A stretch of DNA of 38,904 nucleotides from Oscillospiraceae bacterium (GTDB lineage Bacteria; Bacillota; Clostridia; Oscillospirales; Oscillospiraceae), in contig JAFQFH010000072.1 of NCBI GenBank assembly GCA_017398685.1, positions 1 to 38,904 on the forward strand. Direction: 5' to 3'. How positions within the stretch are numbered: position 1 is the first letter of the stretch; every line of letters begins with the position of its first letter. Below, piece by piece: positions 35,122-38,904 of this stretch. The position numbers and the translations under genes are program-made. The notes beneath the pieces are model-generated. The model saw nothing but the letters and a program-made list of their open reading frames with translations. It ran no database searches and was not told where the DNA came from.

Positions 35122-35155
35122 AAAACCGAGGACGGATTCCCGCCCTCGGTTTTTT
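35122..35155 (+). terminator. Terminator of glnA
   Basis: AAAACCGAGG (35122-35131) and CCTCGGTTTT (35144-35153) form a 10-bp stem, extended inward by CGG/CCG around ATTC, followed by a run of T to 35155. Confidence 0.88.
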
Positions 35156-35171
35156 GCCGATATTTTTTGCT

Positions 35172-35612
35172 TTATATTTGTTCAGCCAGATTTATTACTT
35201 TTTTTCCTTTCTTTTTCGCCAGCTCAACAAATTTATATGCTCCTCCCCATGTGTATTTTACGTAGCATATGACGTAATCACACTTTTGCAGCATCCACTT
35301 GTTGCGCCAGACAATTGCATAACGCAAAGGAACTTTTTCCAGCCCTTCCGGATACATAGTTTCAATGTAATCGGAGTTTTGCAGATAATCGGGTTTTGCC
35401 GGTAAATATGACAGTACGACAGAATAGCTTATGCTGTGGTTTTCCCTGTAAATTTCCCGTAAAACTGACGCAGCCATAAGGTCAAAGTTGCCTTTGTCAC
35501 CTACATAAAATTCCCTCACGCCGCTTTCAATCAGCGAAAGCACAAGCCTTTTCAATTGCGGCCTTATATTCAAAGGACTGTCACTGTGGCCGAAGAAAGT
35601 GCAGGCAGCCAT
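35172..35612 (-). CDS. SLOG/DUF1273-like Rossmann-fold protein
   Basis: A 146-residue soluble protein of a small Firmicute family with an N-terminal ACTFFGHSD strand-loop, a central FYVGDKGNFDLMAASVLREI segment (glycine-rich nucleotide-binding loop) and a C-terminal WRNKWMLQKCDYVICYV...WGGAYKFVELAKKKGKKVINL segment. The pattern fits SLOG/YpsA-type folds that bind nucleotide-like ligands. Relatives are called hypothetical and their role is unknown to me. The ATG at 35612 has AAGGAG six bases upstream; upstream codons in the same frame would cross the operator-like repeat. It is divergent from an XRE regulator 106 bp away with mirrored inverted sites between, suggesting a regulated pair, possibly of mobile or defence origin. 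The gene is AT-richer than its neighbours. Confidence 0.72.
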   Translation of the reverse strand: MAACTFFGHSDSPLNIRPQLKRLVLSLIESGVREFYVGDKGNFDLMAASVLREIYRENHSISYSVVLSYLPAKPDYLQNSDYIETMYPEGLEKVPLRYAIVWRNKWMLQKCDYVICYVKYTWGGAYKFVELAKKKGKKVINLAEQI

Positions 35613-35626
35613 TATATCTCCTTGAA

Positions 35627-35702
35627 ATTGACCAATATAGCGGACAATATTTTTGCTCAGTATAGCATACCATAAACATAGTTGCAACCAATACTGGTCA
35701 AT
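35627..35702. promoter_or_regulatory. Mirrored operator-like sites between the SLOG and XRE genes
   Basis: ATTGACCAATAT (35627-35638) and ATACTGGTCAAT (35691-35702) are inverted relative to each other with one mismatch. Each stands 14-18 bp from one of the divergent start codons. A dimeric XRE protein binding both sites could control the two genes together. Confidence 0.5.
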
Positions 35703-35718
35703 TATGCTGAGGTGCTAC

Positions 35719-35970
35719 ATGGAGCAGAAAATACGTCGGGACAGGAATATGGGAGATAATCTCCGCAGATTACGGCTTGAAAACGATATATCTCAGGAGA
35801 AGCTTTGCGCGGAATTGCAGCGTCGTGGATGTGATATCGGACGCAGCACATATGCAAAATATGAAGCGGGAGAACTGAATATCAGGGCAAGCGTTATAAT
35901 TGAACTGAGAAAAATATATGCCTGCACATACGATGATTTCTTCGATGGACTTGATACGAGTACAGACTAA
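35719..35970 (+). CDS. XRE-family helix-turn-helix regulator
   Basis: An 83-residue Cro/C1-type DNA-binding protein. Residues about 12-67 form the five-helix fold: LRRLRLENDISQEKLCAEL with the SQEKL turn, then a recognition helix IGRSTYAKYEAGELNI and a C-terminal helical stretch IIELRKIYACTYDDFF. No sensor domain. The ATG at 35719 follows GAGGTG; the longer upstream frame would run through the operator-like repeat. Likely represses itself and the divergent SLOG gene. A terminator follows at once. Confidence 0.85.
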   Translation: MEQKIRRDRNMGDNLRRLRLENDISQEKLCAELQRRGCDIGRSTYAKYEAGELNIRASVIIELRKIYACTYDDFFDGLDTSTD

Positions 35971-36005
35971 AAGAGACACGGTATCTTCACCGTGTCTCTT
36001 TTATC
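35969..36005 (+). terminator. Terminator of the XRE regulator gene
   Basis: AAAAGAGACACGGT (35969-35982) and ACCGTGTCTCTTTT (35989-36002) form a perfect 14-bp stem with a 6-nt loop and a T run, beginning inside the stop codon. Confidence 0.88.
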
Positions 36006-36025
36006 ATATCTGGATAAATTTGCCC

Positions 36026-36054
36026 TTGAAATTCTCTTAATAAGATAATATAAT
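36026..36054 (+). promoter_or_regulatory. Promoter of the Y-polymerase cassette with an internal palindrome
   Basis: TTGAAA (36026-36031) and TATAAT (36049-36054) are separated by 17 bp. The palindrome TCTTA-A-TAAGA (36035-36045) lies within the spacer, an ideal place for the cassette's own S24 repressor to block RNA polymerase. No classical Gram-positive LexA box was seen. Confidence 0.7.
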
Positions 36055-36085
36055 ATATTCAAGTATCTTTACAGGAGAAATACCC

Positions 36086-37348
36086 ATGGCAGTCCGGCGC
36101 ACATATATGTGCTTTGATCTTAAATCCTTTTACGCCTCGGTGGAGTGTGTGGCCCGCGGTCTTGACCCGTTTGAGACTAATCTTGTGGTGGCGGACCCCA
36201 GCCGGGGCGAGCGGAGCATATGCCTTGCAGTCAGCCCCGCCATGAAGGCGCTGGGCGTGCCGGGCCGCTGCCGGGTGTATGAGATACCGCCCAATATTGA
36301 TTATATTATGGCCACACCCCGTATGCAGGAGTATATCAATGTCTCCGCCGAGATATACAGTGTGTACCTTAAATATGTGGCGGCGGAGGACATCCATGTC
36401 TACTCCATTGACGAGGTCTTCATGGACGTGACGGACTATATGGCCGCCCGCAGACTTGACGCACTGGGTTTTGCCCGCACAATAATGGCGGACGTTCTGG
36501 CAACCACCGGGATAACTGCCACCTGTGGCATAGGCCCCAATCTATATTTGGCCAAGATCGCGCTGGACATTATCTCCAAGCACTCGCCGGAGTTTATCGG
36601 CGTTCTCACGGAAGAGAGCTACCGGGAAAAGCTCTGGGAGCATCAGCCCCTCAGCGACTTCTGGCGTATAAGTCGGGGTACGATAAAAAGGCTTGCCCAG
36701 CTTGGCATACGGAATATGAGAGATGTCTGTCAGGCGGAGGAGGCGCTGCTCTATAAAACCTTCGGCATAGACGCCCAGCTTCTTATAGACCATGCCTGGG
36801 GCCGGGAGAGCGCCAAAATATCGGACATAAAGGCCTATAAGCCCTCTACCCACTCCGTGTCCACGGGGCAGGTTCTCCACGAGGGCTACGATATCCCCGG
36901 GGCAAAGCTCCTTATCCTTGAAATGGCGGAGCTTCTGAGCCTTGAGCTGGTGGAGCAGGGCATGGCGGCCTCCACGGTGGATATCCTGCTTTTCTACTCA
37001 TATTCAGCGGACATGAAGCCCGCCCACGGCAGCATCCGGCTGGACGCGCCCACAAGCTCCACCAAGACCCTTTTGAAGTACACCGCCGCCCTCTACGACA
37101 GGGTAGCCACGGCAGATGTGCCGGTGTACAAGCTGAATGTGTGCTTCGGCTCGCTTACACCGGATGACGGGCTTCAATACGATATGTTCAGCGACCCGGT
37201 TGCTCAGGAGAAGGAAAGGCGGCTTCAGGGCGCAGTTCTGGATATAAAACGAAAGTACGGAAAAAACGGCATTTTCAAGGCCATGAACTTGTTGGATGGG
37301 GCAAAGACCTTGGAGCGCAACGGACAGATAGGAGGTCACAGAGCCTGA
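36086..37348 (+). CDS. Y-family DNA polymerase (UmuC/UvrX-like)
   Basis: A 420-residue translesion polymerase of the DinB/UmuC superfamily. MCFDLKSFYASVE (8-20) holds the first metal Asp and the steric Tyr. YSIDEVFMDVTDY (about 111-123) has the catalytic Asp-Glu pair. CGIGPNLYLAKIALD carries the helix-hairpin-helix start, and the little-finger region follows with KPSTHSVSTGQVLHEGYD. The serine in place of the more usual catalytic Asp-Glu context is not altered, so activity is expected. It resembles UvrX/YqjW-type polymerases borne by phages and elements of Firmicutes. AGGAG precedes the ATG. The YolD gene starts on its last base and a repressor follows, forming one cassette. Confidence 0.92.
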   Translation: MAVRRTYMCFDLKSFYASVECVARGLDPFETNLVVADPSRGERSICLAVSPAMKALGVPGRCRVYEIPPNIDYIMATPRMQEYINVSAEIYSVYLKYVAAEDIHVYSIDEVFMDVTDYMAARRLDALGFARTIMADVLATTGITATCGIGPNLYLAKIALDIISKHSPEFIGVLTEESYREKLWEHQPLSDFWRISRGTIKRLAQLGIRNMRDVCQAEEALLYKTFGIDAQLLIDHAWGRESAKISDIKAYKPSTHSVSTGQVLHEGYDIPGAKLLILEMAELLSLELVEQGMAASTVDILLFYSYSADMKPAHGSIRLDAPTSSTKTLLKYTAALYDRVATADVPVYKLNVCFGSLTPDDGLQYDMFSDPVAQEKERRLQGAVLDIKRKYGKNGIFKAMNLLDGAKTLERNGQIGGHRA

Positions 37349-37659
37349 TGAACGATGCACAGCGTGCAAAGCAGTTTATGCCCTTTGCGGCCCTCAAGGG
37401 TTTTGAAGAGGCAGTAAAGGCGAAAGAGCGTATGAAAGAACCGAAGGTAATATTGGGTGAGGATGCAAGGCAGGAGCTTAATTTCAAGCTACAGGGTATC
37501 CTGCCGGGGGACAGGGTGAGAGCGGAGTATTATTATCAAAGCCGCTATGTGACCGTGCGCGGAACCGTGCAGAAGATAGACACCCTTGGCCGGCGCATCC
37601 ACCTTGAAATGATAAAAATACCCATAGACGATTTGAAAGACATAGAGCGGGAGGCATGA
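37348..37659 (+). CDS. YolD-like family protein
   Basis: A 103-residue YolD-like protein, often encoded beside UvrX-type Y-family polymerases and proposed to be a UmuD-like partner. The opening NDAQRAKQFMPFAALKGFEEAVKAKE and the later YYYQSRYVTVRGTVQKID beta segment are typical. The ATG overlaps the polymerase stop by one base (TGATG) with GGAGG nine bases upstream, so it is translationally coupled. The next gene's start lies within three bases of its stop. Function in translesion synthesis is inferred from context. Confidence 0.85.
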   Translation: MNDAQRAKQFMPFAALKGFEEAVKAKERMKEPKVILGEDARQELNFKLQGILPGDRVRAEYYYQSRYVTVRGTVQKIDTLGRRIHLEMIKIPIDDLKDIEREA

Positions 37660-37661
37660 GC

Positions 37662-38351
37662 ATGGATATAGGAAAGACCATTGCAAAGCTCAGAAAGGAA
37701 GCGGGATTGAGTCAGGCGGAACTGGCGGTGCGGCTTTCAATGCTGGGCGTGGATGTGACAAATCAGGCTGTCAGCAAGTGGGAGAGCGGCAGCAGCGTGC
37801 CCAATGCCCGGCAGTTTATAATCCTCTGCGCCGCTCTGGGTGTTGAGGATGTGCTGGGCGAGTTTACAAAGGGCAAATACGGCGCCTATGCGGGGCTTGA
37901 CAGCGAGGGAAGAAGAAAGCTTGCTGAGTATAAAAGCCTTCTTATAAGCTCCGGACGCTACAGCATAAAAAAAGCGCCGCCGCACCCTGTCCGCACTCTG
38001 CCCCTCTATTCTCTCGCCGTCTCTGCCGGTACAGGTCAGTTTCTGGACGGGGAGAATTACGAGATGGTGGAAGTGGGCGCGGAGGTGCCGGAGGGCGCAA
38101 ACTTCGGCGTGCGCGTAGCAGGCGACAGTATGGAGCCTGAGTATCATGACGGGCAGATCGTCTGGGTGCGCCAGCAGCGCAGTCTCATGACCGGGGAGAC
38201 GGGCATCTTCCTCTATGACGGCTGCGCCTATCTCAAGCGCCTTGCTGCAAGGGAGGACAGAATGGCCCTCCGCTCCCTGAATCCGGCCTACGCCGATATC
38301 CTCATATCCCCGGAACTGCCCTTGCGCGTTCTGGGCAAGGTCTTGAACTGA
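37662..38351 (+). CDS. LexA/CI-like repressor: XRE helix-turn-helix plus S24 autoprotease
   Basis: A 229-residue repressor. The N-terminal XRE domain spans about 5-65 (LRKEAGLSQAELAVRL, then the recognition helix TNQAVSKWESG). A linker leads to a likely cleavage site Ala122-Gly123 (VSAGTG), and the C-terminal S24 domain has Ser156 (AGDSMEPEYHDG) and Lys192 (YLKRL). The intact dyad implies self-cleavage on RecA stimulation, as for LexA and CI. The ATG at 37662 has GGGAGG seven bases upstream; the ATG at 37656 is too close. It is the third gene of the Y-polymerase cassette and probably represses its own promoter at 36026-36054. Confidence 0.88.
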   Translation: MDIGKTIAKLRKEAGLSQAELAVRLSMLGVDVTNQAVSKWESGSSVPNARQFIILCAALGVEDVLGEFTKGKYGAYAGLDSEGRRKLAEYKSLLISSGRYSIKKAPPHPVRTLPLYSLAVSAGTGQFLDGENYEMVEVGAEVPEGANFGVRVAGDSMEPEYHDGQIVWVRQQRSLMTGETGIFLYDGCAYLKRLAAREDRMALRSLNPAYADILISPELPLRVLGKVLN

Positions 38352-38415
38352 AGACTATTATATGGTGTGTAACGAAACAGACCGAAAAATAAGAATTTGA
38401 CTAGGTGATATTATC

Positions 38416-38904
38416 ATGAATAAAACGTTGAAATACAACGGCGAGCTTGTAAATGTAGACGGGCATAACATTCATATATATAGGACAGGAAATATAGGCA
38501 ACCATAAGATTGTGCTTATGTCAGGTTCGGGAACCGTTGCACCTGTATATGATTTCAAAATACTGTATGAAAAGTTATCAAAAAAATTCAGAGTGATTGT
38601 AATATAAAAGTTCGGATATGGATATTCGGACATCTTTGATTCTCCTGCTGATATAGATACGATTGTTTCAACACAAAGGAAAGCTTTGGAAGCTGTCGGT
38701 GAAAATGGGCCATACATTTTATTGCCACATTCTATGTCTGGTATAGAAGCATTGAGATGGGCGCAGACGTACCCCGATGATGTAATGGCAATAATCGGAA
38801 ATGATATGTGTACACCTTTGACTTATAGCGCATGGACTGACGAAAAGGTCGAAAAGAAGATAAGATTGATGAAGTTTGCAACAAAATATAAACTACAGGG
38901 ATTG
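38416..38904 (+). pseudogene. Alpha/beta-hydrolase gene interrupted by an in-frame TAA (partial at window end)
   Basis: The first 63 codons (MNKTLKYNGELVNVDGHNIH... to FRVIVI) give the start of an alpha/beta-hydrolase. TAA at 38605-38607 interrupts it. The same frame then continues open to the window end with KFGYGYSDIFDSPAD and the nucleophile elbow PHSMSG. A single-base change from GAA to TAA would explain this. AGGTGA precedes the ATG. The region is much more AT-rich than the preceding cassette and may have been acquired. The 3' end is outside the window; readthrough or a sequencing error cannot be excluded. Confidence 0.75.

Noticed and set aside
33615-35123. A 502-codon open frame on the minus strand opposite glnA
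   Set aside because: It is the complement of a strongly codon-biased gene; the protein is low-complexity and lacks a ribosome site, while glnA is unmistakable.
36003-36085. Classical LexA (Cheo) box before the Y-polymerase gene
   Set aside because: No CGAAC-N4-GTTCG-like sequence is present; only the TCTTAATAAGA palindrome is seen.

Overview
The window looks like chromosome of a Gram-positive Clostridia-type bacterium (Bacillota), most likely a gut-associated member of the Oscillospirales or a relative. The support is strong GGAGG ribosome sites, a Spo0H/SigH-like sigma factor, an AraM/EgsA-type glycerol-1-phosphate dehydrogenase, a solo MazF and a conjugative-element end of the kind common in gut Firmicutes. 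The taxon is inferred from gene content; no search was run.

Layout. Positions 1-2636 are the right end of an integrated mobile element: a sigma-70 region-4-like regulator, a TnpW-like small protein and a large serine recombinase, with dense inverted repeats between them. It abuts a minus-strand tRNA-Ala(GGC) unit that has a consensus promoter, a decayed tRNA fragment and an unusual 17-bp helix enclosing the tRNA. Positions 3028-8475 (minus) hold a likely operon: glycerol-1-phosphate dehydrogenase, glycerol kinase, HAD-IIA phosphatase and a PMT-family glycosyltransferase. Positions 8613-14668 hold mostly minus-strand housekeeping genes (pyrimidine-nucleoside phosphorylase, MazF toxin, SDR reductase, PlsC-like acyltransferase, RluA pseudouridine synthase) and several unrecognised proteins. 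These include a secreted Cys-rich protein and a plus-strand stand-alone S24-like protein. A coiled-coil membrane protein (14818-16239, plus) converges on an operon of an Fe-S aldo/keto reductase, ApbE and RecG (minus). A tRNA-Arg(CCG) follows.

The centrepiece, 21100-32890, is a nine-gene plus-strand arginine operon: argG, argH, a three-gene polar amino acid ABC importer, argF, a malic enzyme, fumC and carB. The fumarate released by ArgH can be hydrated by FumC and oxidatively decarboxylated by the malic enzyme, so the operon appears to carry its own by-product disposal route. CarB and ArgF supply carbamoyl phosphate and citrulline. No carA lies in the window.

From 32923 on there is a SigH-like sigma factor (minus), a type I glutamine synthetase, a divergent SLOG-fold protein/XRE regulator pair with mirrored operator-like sites, and a compact Y-family polymerase-YolD-S24 repressor cassette. 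The last looks like a self-regulated damage-response module. The window ends in an AT-rich alpha/beta-hydrolase gene interrupted by an in-frame TAA.
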